Below are positions 28,158-28,526 of a stretch of 28,526 nucleotides of DNA, piece by piece. A model generated the notes under the pieces. The model saw only the letters and a program-made list of their open reading frames with translations. It did not search any database and was not told where the DNA came from. The stretch lies in assembly GCA_051453625.1 (NCBI GenBank), contig JBOZIK010000001.1, positions 177,558,838 through 177,587,363 of the forward strand. Direction: 5' to 3'. How positions within the stretch are numbered: position 1 is the first letter of the stretch; the number at the start of each line of letters is the position of its first letter. This stretch comes from Welwitschia mirabilis (lineage: Eukaryota; Gnetophyta; Gnetopsida; Welwitschiales). The translations under genes were made by a program, and so were the position numbers.

Positions 28158-28526
28158 AAATTCCATGAGAGGTTTTACAACAATCTTGGAGAAGTATGAA
28201 GAAATGATCTTAGACACCAAATCCACAACTAAAAGAATTATTATGAAAACTTGTGATTTATTGAAGGATAATTATTATTTCATCAAAAACTATTCTCTTT
28301 TACCAACAAACCAACATACAAAGAAAGAATACGTGAAGAAGTTTGTGCTTTCAACCAACCATCTCAAAACTTTAAAAATCAAAATCAGGCACAACAAAGG
28401 TTAAACATTCATTTTCAAAAAAATCCTCAACCTTTTAGAAACTGATTCGAAAACACAAACTACCAACTAGAAGCATCAAAATTTTAACCTCCAAATGATC
28501 ACCTCATAAACCTTATAAATGAAATT
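28158..28526 (+). pseudogene. Second copy of gypsy gag C-terminal segment
   Basis: The sequence from AAATTCCATGAGAG aligns with 24143 onward for the whole visible length, in the same orientation. It reads LEKYEEMILDTKSTTKR, TCDLLKDNYYFIKN and HTKKEYVKKFVLSTNH, then QPFRN-like sequence after a shift. The knuckle segment (C-D-L-x..Y-x-F-I-K-N) is closer to the family 'CDLCGG.HF...CPLL' than copy 1 is, with LLPTNQ kept. It continues past the window end. It belongs to a second, related element or to a tandem copy. Confidence 0.75.

Overview
The window looks like AT-rich heterochromatin from a plant nuclear genome. I found no intact host gene. Almost everything I can explain is old LTR-retrotransposon DNA: Ty1/copia (including a Sirevirus-like family) and Ty3/gypsy. 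The plant call rests on the tRNA-iMet and tRNA-Asp type primer-binding sites, UBN2-type copia gag, Tat/Athila-type gypsy gag and repeated AAAGGGGGAGA polypurine tracts. A monocot such as a palm is possible but cannot be shown from this sequence. Four runs of N (9504-9749, 12976-13532, 15529-15628, 28058-28157) break the sequence, and the two 100-base runs probably hide gaps of unknown size.

Layout. 1-271 is the 3' end of a gypsy LTR, joined directly to 272-587, the 3' end of a Sirevirus-like LTR. 588-2513 is a minus-strand copia relic (integrase, protease, zinc knuckle) ending at a (CA)n tract. 2590-3386 holds the last codons of a plus-strand gypsy integrase. 3387-9503 is a minus-strand gypsy element with two LTRs, a decayed tRNA-Asp type primer site and gag, but no recognisable pol. 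9750-10318 is an older Sirevirus-like LTR. It abuts 10319-19406, a nearly full-length Sirevirus-like element with LTRs of about 1.53 kb. 19407-21636 is unexplained apart from a (GT)n tract. 21637-28057 is a plus-strand gypsy element with LTR, primer site, gag and protease but no RT or integrase. After a gap, 28158-28526 is a second copy of its gag.

The most interesting unit is the Sirevirus-like element. Its pol stops inside the GAG-pre-integrase segment. RT, RNase H and integrase are replaced by a cassette with its own TATA box, a 146-base TATA-to-ATG spacing and an ORF resembling the plant 'putative plant transposon protein' domain. The protease-plus-cassette block occurs twice. The region upstream of the cassette TATA carries the same paired GGTCGACC-type motifs that occur about 15 times upstream of the LTR TATA box.

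All three larger elements keep gag and lack RT. They would have depended on enzymes from other elements, and all are now heavily mutated. Many losses are C-to-T or G-to-A changes that hit catalytic and zinc-binding codons, as expected of methylated, silenced DNA.
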